A stretch of DNA of 64,000 nt from Hoeflea marina. GTDB taxonomy: Bacteria; Pseudomonadota; Alphaproteobacteria; Rhizobiales; Rhizobiaceae. The position numbers were made by a program, and so were the translations under genes. The notes under the pieces were generated by a model. That model did not search any database, was not told the DNA's origin, and was given only the letters and a program-made list of their open reading frames with translations. Of the stretch, positions 45,423-54,676 are shown piece by piece; the stretch's first letter is position 1; each line of letters begins with the position of its first letter. Location: positions 186,001 through 250,000 of the forward strand of contig NZ_QGTR01000001.1 in the NCBI RefSeq assembly GCF_003182275.1. Direction: 5' to 3'.

Positions 45423-45472
45423 TGTAAGCAAATGTTACAAAACCTGTAACCATTTGTGGCTTTTTACAAATG
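45423..45472. promoter_or_regulatory. LysR-type operator region between lysR and tctC
   Basis: TGTAA (45423-45427), 7-nt spacer, TTACA (45435-45439) fits a LysR-type dyad. CATTTGT (45451-45457), 8-nt spacer, ACAAATG (45466-45472) is a second perfect dyad, and TGTAA/TTACA recurs at 45445-45449/45464-45468. Confidence 0.6.
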
Positions 45473-45565
45473 TGACTTACCAATATGGTTTTTGCAATGG
45501 CTTAGTTGTCCGGCGGGAGGAAAATGCTTCCGGATGATTTGAGGCCATCCAACCGGGAGGAAGTT

Positions 45566-46543
45566 ATGAATTTCACAAAAATCGGCATGGCGTGCGCGCT
45601 CACGCTCGGAATGACGGCGACGGCGGCACTGGCCGAATACCCCGAGCGCCCGATCAACATGATCATCCCCTACGGCGCCGGCGGCGCCACCGACATTTCC
45701 GCCCGCGCGATCGCAGAGGCGCTGACGGCGGCAGCCGGCACGCCGATGGTCATGTCGAATGTCACCGGCGCCGGCGGCGCCACCGGCTCGGTGGCGGTGC
45801 AGAATGCCAAGGGCGATGGCTATACCATGCTGTTTGCCCGTGTCGGATCGCACACGGTCAATCCGGCGATGAAGGCAACGCTGCCCTACACGCTCGCCGA
45901 CTTCCGCTTCGTCACCGTCTATGAGATCAACCCCGTCGTCTGCGCCGTCACCCCGGCGTCCGGCATCAATTCGATGGACGATCTGATTGCCAAGGCCAAG
46001 GAAGGCGGTGTGTCCTACTCGTCGTCCGGAGTGGGTTCGCTGCTGCAGCTGGCGGCCGTGATGGTGCTCAAGGAGTTCGGCATCGAGGATCCGCTCAACA
46101 CCACCGTCCACATCCCGCAGAAGGGCGGCGGCGAGGCGGCAACGGCCGTGCTCAACGGCACGGTGACCTTCATCTGCACCAACTCTTCTGCGCTCGCGGG
46201 CTTCGTCGCCAATGGCCAGCTCAAGCCGCTTCTGGTGACCACGCCCGAACGCCTGGGCGGCTTTGATGCACCGACGGCGACAGAACTGGGCAAGCCGTCA
46301 CTGGAGCAACTGGTGGGCTGGACCGGGATCGCAGGACCCGCCTCGCTGACCGACGAGGTTGCCGCCAAATGGGGCGAGTGGATGGCCACGGCCGTCAAGG
46401 ACGAGAAGTTTCTTGCCGTCATGGAGAAGGCCGGTTCGGTCATCGACCTGATGAGCCCCGATGAAGCCAAGGCCTTCATCGACGGTCAGTACGAAACCTT
46501 CCGCAAACTCGTTGACGAGCTCGGCATGCGCATCGAAGGCTAG
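45566..46543 (+). CDS. tctC: Tripartite tricarboxylate transporter substrate-binding protein (TctC/Bug family)
   Basis: 325 residues from the ATG at 45566, preceded by gggaggaag. A signal peptide (FTKIGMACALTLGMTATAA) leads to EYPERPINMIIPYGAGGATD, the hallmark Bug-protein N-terminus, and GAGGATGSVAVQNAKGDGY. It binds a carboxylate in the periplasm for the TctAB permease. Bug proteins bind many di- and tricarboxylates and some aromatic acids, so the ligand is open. It is the first gene of the divergent operon. Confidence 0.92.
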   Translation: MNFTKIGMACALTLGMTATAALAEYPERPINMIIPYGAGGATDISARAIAEALTAAAGTPMVMSNVTGAGGATGSVAVQNAKGDGYTMLFARVGSHTVNPAMKATLPYTLADFRFVTVYEINPVVCAVTPASGINSMDDLIAKAKEGGVSYSSSGVGSLLQLAAVMVLKEFGIEDPLNTTVHIPQKGGGEAATAVLNGTVTFICTNSSALAGFVANGQLKPLLVTTPERLGGFDAPTATELGKPSLEQLVGWTGIAGPASLTDEVAAKWGEWMATAVKDEKFLAVMEKAGSVIDLMSPDEAKAFIDGQYETFRKLVDELGMRIEG

Positions 46544-46622
46544 TCCGATCAACAACTGAGATTGAAGAATGCGCCGGATCACGTGAAAATCCGGCGCATT
46601 CTGCGAGCGGGAGGAGCTACGG

Positions 46623-47114
46623 GTGCACGATCGATCAATTCAACTTCAACTGGGCATCGGGGCTGTCATTGCCGCCGCTTTCCTGTTGCTGGTCGCCATT
46701 CCCACCTGGGTCTCTTCGCCCAGCAACGTCCCAAACATCATCCTCTCGCCGCTGTTCTGGCCCTGGGTGCTGTCGGGCCTCACCGGAATCACCGGTCTCG
46801 GCATGATCGTGACCGCGCTGCGCGATCCGGCATCCACCGAACCTGAAGCCAGCGATGTCGATGACAGGTCCCGGGCCTGGGGCCGCCTCGTAAGCGTCGC
46901 CGCACTGATGGGGCTGACCATGGTGCTCATGCCGCGCATCGGCATGGTCTGGACCTCGATGCTTGTGTTCGCCGCCACCGCGTTCCTCGTCCGCACCAGC
47001 CATCCGAAGACCGCGCTCGTCAGCGCGGTTCTGGTGCCGCTGGTGCTTTATGCATTCTTTGCCCATGTCGCCGGCGTTGCGATACCGCAAGGCGATTTTG
47101 TGAGGCTTCCATGA
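46623..47114 (+). CDS. tctB: Tripartite tricarboxylate transporter small subunit (TctB family)
   Basis: 163 residues from a GTG at 46623 (gggaggagct upstream). Four hydrophobic segments, with VPNIILSPLFWPWVLSGLTG near the start, fit the small four-TM TctB subunit. It overlaps tctA by ATGA. Confidence 0.85.
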   Translation: MHDRSIQLQLGIGAVIAAAFLLLVAIPTWVSSPSNVPNIILSPLFWPWVLSGLTGITGLGMIVTALRDPASTEPEASDVDDRSRAWGRLVSVAALMGLTMVLMPRIGMVWTSMLVFAATAFLVRTSHPKTALVSAVLVPLVLYAFFAHVAGVAIPQGDFVRLP

Positions 47115-48625
47115 GTTTTACCGATAATCTGATGCTCGGGCTTTCGCTGGTCGCCAACGTCGAGAGTTTCATCGCCCTTGGCCTGGGGGTCGCCGTGGGC
47201 GTCATCGCCGGGGCCATTCCCGGCATGTCCGCCACCATGGCCGTGGCGCTGACCTTGCCCTTCACCTTCGCGCTGCAGCCGATCACCGGCATCTTGCTGC
47301 TGCTTGGCGTCTACAAGGGCGGGATCTTCGGCGGCTCCATTCCCGCCATTCTGATCAAGACCCCGGGCACGCCGGCCTCCTCCGCCACCGTGCTTGACGG
47401 CTATCCGCTGGCCGAAAAGGGCCAGGCCGGCAAGGCGCTGGGCATGGCGCTGTGGGCCTCCTGCACGGCCGATCTGATCTCCAATCTGGCGCTGATCCTG
47501 TTTGCGGGCTTTCTCGCGTCCTTCGCTCTCAACTTCGGCCCGCCGGAGTTCTTCACGCTGATGCTGTTCTCGCTGACCATCATTGCCGGCGTCTCCGGCG
47601 ACAGCCTGCTGCGTGGCGCGCTGTCGGCGATGCTCGGCCTGCTGCTCGCCACCGTCGGCCTCGACCTCATCTACGGCACCAACCGCTTCACCTTCGGCGA
47701 CGCCAATCTGATGGGCGGGCTCAATTTCATCGCCGTCCTTATCGGGCTGTTCGCCATTCCCGAGATCATCGCCATGGTCTGGAACCCCAGGGCCTTCGAC
47801 GGCCAGAAGCGCTCGATGGGCAAGAGCTGGGTGACCTTCGCCGACTACCGACGCTGCTTCAAGTCGATCGTCCGCGGCAGCTTCATCGGCGTCTTTCTCG
47901 GCGCCATCCCGGGCATCGGCGCCGCCCCCTCGGCCTTCCTGTCCTATTCGGAGGCGCGCCGCACCTCGCCCAACAAGGCCAATTTCGGCAAGGGCGAACT
48001 GGAAGGCGTGGCCGCCGCGGAGGCCGGAAACAACGGCGTCGCCGGCGCGACCCTGATCCCGCTCCTGGCGCTCGGCATCCCGGGCGATGTCATCACCGCC
48101 ATCATCATCGGCGCCTTCATGATCCATGGCCTGCAGCCCGGACCGATGATGTTCGTGCTCAACGCCGACATCATCTATGCGCTGTTCATGGGCCTCATTG
48201 TCAGTTCGGTGTTCCTGTTCTTCATCGGCACCGTGGCGATCCACGGGTTCAAATACGTCGCCGACATTCCCCGCGGCGTGCTGTTTCCCGCGGTCCTGGT
48301 GCTCTGCATCTTCGGCGTCTTCGCGGTCAACAATTCGATCTTCGACGTCGGCGTGATGTTTGTCATGGGATGGGTCGGCTATTTCATGATGCGCTACAAG
48401 GTTCCCGCCGCGCCGTTTCTCATTGCCTTCATTCTCGGGCCGCTGCTGGAGGACAATTTCCGCCAGGCCATGCTGATGTCGGGGAGTTCGCCGGTGATCC
48501 TGTTCCGCGGCCCCATCACCTGGTTCTTCTGGACGCTGACGGCGATCACCGTCTTCGCCATCATCCGCGCCGGCATCAAGGCCACGCGCAGGCATGGTCC
48601 ATTGACGACGGCGAACCAGGAATAG
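47111..48625 (+). CDS. tctA: Tripartite tricarboxylate transporter large subunit (TctA family)
   Basis: 504 residues with about eleven transmembrane segments. The family signatures GAIPGMSATMAVALTLPFTF, GGSIPAILIKTPGTPAS and GAIPGIGAAPSAFLSYSEAR are present. It is the main permease, coupling uptake to the membrane ion gradient. It lies in the tctCBA order directly before a thiamine-diphosphate enzyme. Confidence 0.95.
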   Translation: MSFTDNLMLGLSLVANVESFIALGLGVAVGVIAGAIPGMSATMAVALTLPFTFALQPITGILLLLGVYKGGIFGGSIPAILIKTPGTPASSATVLDGYPLAEKGQAGKALGMALWASCTADLISNLALILFAGFLASFALNFGPPEFFTLMLFSLTIIAGVSGDSLLRGALSAMLGLLLATVGLDLIYGTNRFTFGDANLMGGLNFIAVLIGLFAIPEIIAMVWNPRAFDGQKRSMGKSWVTFADYRRCFKSIVRGSFIGVFLGAIPGIGAAPSAFLSYSEARRTSPNKANFGKGELEGVAAAEAGNNGVAGATLIPLLALGIPGDVITAIIIGAFMIHGLQPGPMMFVLNADIIYALFMGLIVSSVFLFFIGTVAIHGFKYVADIPRGVLFPAVLVLCIFGVFAVNNSIFDVGVMFVMGWVGYFMMRYKVPAAPFLIAFILGPLLEDNFRQAMLMSGSSPVILFRGPITWFFWTLTAITVFAIIRAGIKATRRHGPLTTANQE

Positions 48626-48687
48626 CCCGGCCAGCCACAACCCCATGATGCAACAGGCCCGACCCGTTCGGTCAGGGCCCGACAAGG

Positions 48688-50310
48688 ATGAACTCGATGC
48701 GCGGTGCAGATCTTCTGGTGCAGACACTGGCCATGGCCGGCGTGACGAAAATCTTCTCGCTCTCCGGCAACCAGATCATGCCGGTCTACGACGCCTGCCT
48801 CGACGCGGGCATCGAGATCATCCACACGCGACACGAAGGGGCCGCGGTGTTCATGGCCGACGCCTGGGCGCAGCTGACCGGCGAGATCGGCGTCGCCCTG
48901 GTGACGGCAGCTCCGGGTGCGGCCAATGCCGTCGGACCGCTGTTCTCGGCCCGCCAGTCGGAGAGCCCGGTTCTGCTGCTGACGGGCGATTCGCCGCTTG
49001 GTCAGGACGGGAGGGGCGCCTTCCAGGAATTCGACCAGGTGCCGATGACGGCGCCACTCACCAAGCTGTCGACGCGGGCGCAGTCTGCCGCGACGCTGGG
49101 ACAGACCGTGGCTCTGGCCATTCGCACCGCGCTGTCGGGACGGCCGGGACCGGTGCATGTCGCCCTGCCGTTCGACGTGGTCGAGGCCGATGCCGGTGAC
49201 TCCGCCGTGCCCGCCGCCGCCTCGATGGTGCGCGACCATTCGCCGGTCGACGGGGATGAGCTGAAGCGGGTTCTCGAGGCCGTGGCTGCCGCCAGCACGC
49301 CACTGGTGCTGTGTGGGCCGGCGATGAACACCACACGCCAGGGCACCGTTCTCACCGCCCTGCAGGATGCGCTTGATGTGCCGGTCGTGGCGATGGAAAG
49401 CCCGCGCGGCCTCAAGGATCCGTCGCTGGGCGATTTCGCCAAGGCCCTTGGCCAGGCCGATCTGGTGATCTCGCTCGGCAAGCCGGTCAATTTCACCCTT
49501 GGTTTCGGCGGAGCGGCGGTGACCGCTCCCGGCTGCCGCTGGATCGTCATCGACTCCGATGCGCCCGAGCGCAAGCGCGCGGCCCTCAATCTCGGCGACC
49601 GGCTGGCGCTGGCGATCGACGCCGATCCGCTCGATGCGGCGGGTCAGCTCATGGATTCGGGCGAGGGGGCAGGCGCCCGCCGCGCCTGGCGCAAGCAGGT
49701 GGCGACATTGATTGCCGCCCGTTCCTATGATGCCGCCGCACCCGGCGCCGAGGGCAAAATCAGTTCCGCGCAACTGGTGGCAGCCGTGCAACGCCGGATC
49801 GAGGCTGCCGACGAAGCGGTGCTGGTCTGCGATGGCGGCGAGTTCGGCCAATGGGCCCAGGCGGGCGCTCATGCCGCCGAGCGCGTCATCAACGGCCCGT
49901 CGGGCGCCATCGGCGGCGGGCTCTGCTACGCGCTTGCCGCCCGGGCGGCACGACCGGACGCCACCGTGTTCGCGCTGATGGGTGACGGCACCGTGGGCTT
50001 CCATTTCGCCGAGTTCGAGACGGCCGCGCGCGAAAACCTGCCGTTCGTCGTCGTCATCGGCAATGACGAGTGCTGGAACGCCGAGCATCAGATCCAGTTG
50101 CGCGAATATGGCAGGGACCGGCTGATCGGCTGCCAGCTGAGCGCTGCCCGCTACGACCTGGCGGTGGCGGCGCTCGGCGGCCACGGCGAGCATGTCACAG
50201 ACGCGGCCGAACTTGATGCGGCGCTCGGCCGCGCGGTCGCATCCGGCAAGGTGGCCTGCGTCAATGTCGCCATCGACGGGCAGCCGGCGCCGAGCGGATC
50301 GGCCCACTGA
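48688..50310 (+). CDS. Thiamine diphosphate-dependent enzyme (acetolactate synthase/decarboxylase-like)
   Basis: 540 residues (ATG at 48688; the ATG at 48697 has a better-spaced ribosome-binding site). The Pyr domain holds the catalytic glutamate E50 in HTRHEGAAVFMADAWAQL; a middle Rossmann domain follows. The PP domain has the cofactor motif MGDGTVGFHFAEFETAAREN with the closing asparagine in GNDECWNAEH. It belongs to the broad acetolactate synthase/benzoylformate decarboxylase group acting on 2-oxo acids. The substrate is unknown; it is probably the last catalytic gene of the transporter operon. Confidence 0.88.
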   Translation: MNSMRGADLLVQTLAMAGVTKIFSLSGNQIMPVYDACLDAGIEIIHTRHEGAAVFMADAWAQLTGEIGVALVTAAPGAANAVGPLFSARQSESPVLLLTGDSPLGQDGRGAFQEFDQVPMTAPLTKLSTRAQSAATLGQTVALAIRTALSGRPGPVHVALPFDVVEADAGDSAVPAAASMVRDHSPVDGDELKRVLEAVAAASTPLVLCGPAMNTTRQGTVLTALQDALDVPVVAMESPRGLKDPSLGDFAKALGQADLVISLGKPVNFTLGFGGAAVTAPGCRWIVIDSDAPERKRAALNLGDRLALAIDADPLDAAGQLMDSGEGAGARRAWRKQVATLIAARSYDAAAPGAEGKISSAQLVAAVQRRIEAADEAVLVCDGGEFGQWAQAGAHAAERVINGPSGAIGGGLCYALAARAARPDATVFALMGDGTVGFHFAEFETAARENLPFVVVIGNDECWNAEHQIQLREYGRDRLIGCQLSAARYDLAVAALGGHGEHVTDAAELDAALGRAVASGKVACVNVAIDGQPAPSGSAH

Positions 50311-50388
50311 ACCGGCGGCTCCCCGCGGCACACGCGTGGAACCCATGCGGCAATCAGGCGTTTCTTTCCCGGAATAGGAGAGAGAGCC

Positions 50389-50601
50389 ATGAACACCCGA
50401 ACCATGATTGCGGGAATCATTTCCCTGCCTGTCAACGCCGTCCTGTTCGGAACCGGCGCTGTTGCCGTGCTTGCAACTCCCCAGCTTGAGGAGCACGCCG
50501 CCTATCTGCTTCCGGCCGTCATTTTCGCTTCCTTCCTGCTGACACTGCCGGTGGCTTGGCTGCTGGCGCCCCGCATGCGTCTTGCCCGCCGAAGCCACTG
50601 A
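50389..50601 (+). CDS. Small hypothetical membrane protein
   Basis: 70 residues from the ATG at 50389 with ggagagaga just upstream. Two hydrophobic segments (about 7-30 and 39-60) and a basic C-terminus (RMRLARRSH). No family recognised. The ribosome-binding site and isolated frame make it credible. Confidence 0.65.
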   Translation: MNTRTMIAGIISLPVNAVLFGTGAVAVLATPQLEEHAAYLLPAVIFASFLLTLPVAWLLAPRMRLARRSH

Positions 50602-50700
50602 TCCGGCGTCGGCTCAAGGGTCGCCGCGTCAACCTGCATCGTGCGGAAGGAACCCTTGCATCGGTCCGGCGTTTGAGTCGGAACCCGCAAGGAGTACCCG

Positions 50701-51612
50701 ATGGCCACACGACCGATCTGGAAGGGACAGCTGAGGCTTTCCCTGGTTTCAATTCCGGTGGAGATGTTCTCCGCCACCAAGAGCGGCGCGAGCATCAGCT
50801 TCCGCCAGATTCATGAACCCAGCGGCAAGCCGGTTCACTATCAGAAGGTTGTGACGGGAGTTGGTCCGGTCGATGCCGACGACATCATGAAGGGCTTCGA
50901 GTACGAGAAGGGGCAGTACCTGCTGCTCGATCCCGACGAGATCGATGCCATCAAGCTCGAAACCAAGAAGACGCTCGAGCTTGTGCAGTTCGTCGATGCC
51001 TGCGAGATCTCGCCGCTGTATTACGACAAGCCGTATTATCTCACGCCCGCCGACGATCTGGCCGAAGAGGCCTATTGCGTCGTCCGCGACGCGCTGCGGC
51101 AGGCCAAGATGGTCGGCATCGGCCAGGTGACGATGCGCGGCAAGGAGTATCTCGCCGCCATCAAGCCGTGCGGGGACGGATTGCTGCTCGAGACGCTGCA
51201 CTATGCCGACGAGATCCGCAAGGCCGATCCGCTGTTCTCCAGCATCGACGCAAAGGCCTCCGACGATGACCTGCTGGAGGTCGCCAAGTCGCTGATCAAG
51301 CGCAAGTCCGGCCCCTTTCGCGCGGAGGCCTACAAGGACCATTTCAGCGACGCCATGCGCGACCTGATCGACAGGAAGACGAAGAACAAGACGACCAAGC
51401 GCGTCAACACCGACGATCACGAGGAGAGCAACAGCGGCGACAATGTCATCGACCTGATGGCCGCACTCAAGCAGAGCCTGCAGAAGGCGGAGAAGGGCGG
51501 GTCCGGCGACAAGAAGGAGAGTACCTCCAAGTCGGCCAAGGCGTCGTCGTCCGCCAAATCCTCGTCGTCGGCGGCCAAGAAGCCCGCCGCCCGCGCCAAG
51601 AAGTCGGCCTGA
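50701..51612 (+). CDS. ku: Non-homologous end joining protein Ku
   Basis: 303 residues, start supported by caaggag. The Ku core begins RPIWKGQLRLSLVSIPVEMF and includes GFEYEKGQYLLLDPDEIDAI and FVDACEISPLYYDKPYYLTP. The C-terminal tail is Lys/Ser/Ala-rich (SSAKSSSSAAKKPAARAKKS), typical for DNA binding. The homodimer rings DNA ends and recruits LigD. Its stop overlaps the ligD start by one base, so they form one operon. Confidence 0.96.
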   Translation: MATRPIWKGQLRLSLVSIPVEMFSATKSGASISFRQIHEPSGKPVHYQKVVTGVGPVDADDIMKGFEYEKGQYLLLDPDEIDAIKLETKKTLELVQFVDACEISPLYYDKPYYLTPADDLAEEAYCVVRDALRQAKMVGIGQVTMRGKEYLAAIKPCGDGLLLETLHYADEIRKADPLFSSIDAKASDDDLLEVAKSLIKRKSGPFRAEAYKDHFSDAMRDLIDRKTKNKTTKRVNTDDHEESNSGDNVIDLMAALKQSLQKAEKGGSGDKKESTSKSAKASSSAKSSSSAAKKPAARAKKSA

Positions 51613-54194
51613 TGTCGGCGGCCTCGGAAAAACTCGCCGAATACGAGCGCAAGCGGGATTTCTCCAAGACCGCCGAGCCCCGCGGTGCGGCCGCAAATGC
51701 CAAATCCTCAAAGCCGGTCTTCGTGGTGCAGAAGCATGACGCGACCAGGCTGCATTTCGATTTCCGGCTGGAATGGGACGGGGTGCTGCTGAGTTGGGCC
51801 GTCACCCGCGGTCCGAGCGACGTGACCTCGGTCAGGCGGCTCGCCGTGCGCACCGAGGACCACCCGCTCGACTATGGCGGCTTCGAGGGCACGATTGCCA
51901 AAAAGCAGTATGGCGCCGGCACCGTGATGCTCTGGGACCACGGCTGGTGGCAGCCCAAGACGGATTTCGACAAGGGCCTGGCCGACGGCCAGCTCAAGTT
52001 CATCCTGCACGGCGATCGGATGAAGGGCGGCTGGACGCTGGTCCGGCTCAAGCCCAAGCCCGGCGAGAAGCGCGAGAACTGGCTCCTGATCAAGGAACGC
52101 GACGACCATGCCGGCGAGGACGAGGATGCGCTGGTGGAGAAGAACCTCACCAGCGTGGCCACCGGCCGCAAGATGGAGGAGATCGCCGCCGGCAAGCAGG
52201 CGCCGCTCAAGACCAGGCCGAAAGGCAGCGACTCCGACGCGCCGAAAAAGCCGCTGAAGCTGCCGCCGAGCAAGCTCAAGGCCGACGCGGGGGAGAAGAC
52301 GCGCTTCACGCTGGCGACGCCGAAATTCACCGAGCCGCAGCTCGCCAAGCTCACCGACGAAGTGCCTGAGGGCGAGGGCTGGCTGCACGAGACCAAGTTC
52401 GACGGCTATCGCTGCCTGGCCGCACTCGGCAAGGACGGCGTCCGACTCTACACCCGGTCGGGTCTCGACTGGGCGGAGCGCTATCTCGGCCTGCCCGAGG
52501 CCTTCGAGGCCATCGACTGCCGCAGCGCGCTGATCGACGGCGAGGTGGTCACCGCGCACACGTCGAAGGGATCTGCCTTCTCGGCGCTGCAGGACGATCT
52601 GGAGAAGGGCCTGCCGGTCCGCTTCATGGCCTTCGACCTGATCGAACTGGACGGCAAGTCGCTGCGCAAATCGCGGCTCGCCGAACGCAAGGAACTGCTC
52701 GAAAAACTCCTCGCAAACCTGCCCAAGGACTCGCCAATCCGCTATTCGGAGCATGTCGAGGGCCATGGCGACAAGGTCTTTGCCGCGGTCGAGAAGGGAG
52801 GCGGCGAAGGCATCATCTCGAAATCCGCCGACAGTCTCTATGCCGGCACGCGCAACGGTTCGTGGCTCAAGATCAAGACCCGCAAGCGGCAGGAATTCGT
52901 GGTCGGCGGCTATTCACCGTCCAGCGCACGCCACCGCCCCTTCGCCTCGCTGCTCGTCGGTACCCTCGATGGCGGGGTGCTCAGATATCGCGGCCGGGTC
53001 GGCGGCGGATTCGACGAGGGCGCTCTCGACAAGCTGATGGGACTGATGAAGACGCGCGAGCGCAAGACCAGCCCGTTTGACGAGGTGCCCGGCGCGATTG
53101 CCCGTGGCGCCCGCTGGATGACGCCGGACCTTGTCGTGGAAGTTGATTATGCCGAACTGACCGATCAGGATCAGCTGCGCCACGCGGTCTATCTCGGCGT
53201 GCGCGAAGACAAGGAGGCAGGCATGGTGCATCTCGAAAAGCCAGGCTCCACCAGCGGCGACGGTGATGGCCGCGGCGCCGATGGTGACGCTCCGGCCAGC
53301 GTGCTCGGCGTCCGTGTCACCCATCCCGGCCGCATCATGATGCCGGAAGCGGATATGACCAAGGGCGACCTGGCGCGCTACTACGCCCGGGCCGGCGAAC
53401 GCATGACCGTGCTGGCGGGCGATCGCCCCGTGTCGCTGCTCAGATGTCCCTCGGGCCGGGACGGCGACACGTTCTTCCAGAAGCATGCAGGCAAGGGGTT
53501 TCCCGACGAGATCGATGAAGTCGAGATCACGGAAAGCTCGGGCACCCCGGCGCAGTACATGGTCATCCGCAGTCCGCAAGGGTTTGTGGCGGCCGCCCAG
53601 ATGGGAACGGTCGAGTTCCACATCTGGGGCGCGCGCACCGATGATCTCGAAAAACCCGACCGGCTGGTGTTTGATCTTGATCCGGACGAGGGGCTCGATT
53701 TCGGCGACGTCAAGGCCGCCGCCAAGGATATCCGCGATATGCTCAAGCGTGTCGGCCTCGACAGCGTGGCCATGGTCACCGGCGGCAAGGGGGTCCATGT
53801 CATCGTTCCGCTGCGCCGCGTTTCGGACTGGGAGACAGTGACCGGCTTTGCCCGGACATTCGCCCATCTGCTCGCCCATCGCCGGCCCGAGCGTTATGTC
53901 GCCACCATGTCGAAGGCCAAGCGCAAGGGAAAGATCTTCATCGACTGGCTGCGCAACGACCGGGGGTCCACCGCGGTTGCCCCCTATTCGGTGCGGGCCC
54001 GGGCCAATGCGCCCGTCGCGGTGCCGGTGACCTGGCAGGAACTGGCGCGACTCAAATCGGCCAACAGCTTCGACACGCGCCAGGCGCTGAAGCGTCTGGG
54101 CAAGCCATGTCCGCTGCTCGAGGCATCGACCAGTCCAGGTCAGTCCATTTCCAGACCGGTGGTCGAGGCACTCGAGAAGCTGATCGGCGACTGA
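51612..54194 (+). CDS. ligD: DNA ligase D (phosphoesterase-ligase-polymerase)
   Basis: 860 residues. Domain order is the N-terminal phosphoesterase (about 15-185; HFDFRLEWDGVLLSWAV, EDHPLDYGGFEGTI), then the ATP-dependent ligase (about 230-540; the lysine of ETKFDGYRCLAAL is adenylated; EGIISKSADSLYAG). The C-terminal primase-polymerase follows (about 565-850; DLDPDEGLDFGDVKAAAKDI, TGGKGVHVIVPL). It trims, fills and seals double-strand breaks with Ku. The two genes are one-base overlapped. Confidence 0.96.
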   Translation: MSAASEKLAEYERKRDFSKTAEPRGAAANAKSSKPVFVVQKHDATRLHFDFRLEWDGVLLSWAVTRGPSDVTSVRRLAVRTEDHPLDYGGFEGTIAKKQYGAGTVMLWDHGWWQPKTDFDKGLADGQLKFILHGDRMKGGWTLVRLKPKPGEKRENWLLIKERDDHAGEDEDALVEKNLTSVATGRKMEEIAAGKQAPLKTRPKGSDSDAPKKPLKLPPSKLKADAGEKTRFTLATPKFTEPQLAKLTDEVPEGEGWLHETKFDGYRCLAALGKDGVRLYTRSGLDWAERYLGLPEAFEAIDCRSALIDGEVVTAHTSKGSAFSALQDDLEKGLPVRFMAFDLIELDGKSLRKSRLAERKELLEKLLANLPKDSPIRYSEHVEGHGDKVFAAVEKGGGEGIISKSADSLYAGTRNGSWLKIKTRKRQEFVVGGYSPSSARHRPFASLLVGTLDGGVLRYRGRVGGGFDEGALDKLMGLMKTRERKTSPFDEVPGAIARGARWMTPDLVVEVDYAELTDQDQLRHAVYLGVREDKEAGMVHLEKPGSTSGDGDGRGADGDAPASVLGVRVTHPGRIMMPEADMTKGDLARYYARAGERMTVLAGDRPVSLLRCPSGRDGDTFFQKHAGKGFPDEIDEVEITESSGTPAQYMVIRSPQGFVAAAQMGTVEFHIWGARTDDLEKPDRLVFDLDPDEGLDFGDVKAAAKDIRDMLKRVGLDSVAMVTGGKGVHVIVPLRRVSDWETVTGFARTFAHLLAHRRPERYVATMSKAKRKGKIFIDWLRNDRGSTAVAPYSVRARANAPVAVPVTWQELARLKSANSFDTRQALKRLGKPCPLLEASTSPGQSISRPVVEALEKLIGD

Positions 54195-54676
54195 CGCAAG
54201 CTGCGCCGGGCTCGAGGTCCGGTCTGGACCCAGGCCGAAGATCCGCAGCCCCTGCCGGGCGCGAGGCGCTAAGAGCGGTCGTGAGTCATCGCCGAGGTTC
54301 CCGTTGCGCGAACAGACGGTCACTTGGTGGCCGGCTGCGATCGAGCATCCGCGCCTGCCGAAGGGCGCGGCATCGCGCATCCCCGGTCAGCACACAGAAA
54401 CCGAACTATACATTGGCGGATCAGCAATAAGGAATGGACATCCTGGGGCTAGATCAGGCGGAGCGATCCAATTGGAGACGTTGTATATTGGCAACGGATG
54501 CCGACTGTACCGAATGAGGTTGAAATCGGCTTCTGTATATTTGGCTTCGAATCAACTACAGATCTGATTCGGTCGTGCCTCTTGAGAGGTATTGGCCAGA
54601 TGCAGCAATGGCATGAGCAGCAGGCCCGTTCCGTAGGATGCGATTGCGAGGCGGGGAGTGTTCGGAACGGGGACCG
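54195..54676. other. Spacer between ligD and the autotransporter gene
   Basis: About 480 bp. A weak hairpin GGTCC-ggtct-GGACC (54216-54230) lies past ligD. The right half is clearly less GC-rich than its neighbours (repeated TATACATTGGC/TATATTGGC near 54406 and 54483), fitting an imported promoter region. No gene is supported. Confidence 0.4.

Noticed and set aside
50389-54194. Ku-LigD locus as a novel DNA repair system
   Set aside because: Domain content and one-base overlap are those of ordinary rhizobial NHEJ; the small membrane protein upstream has no visible link.
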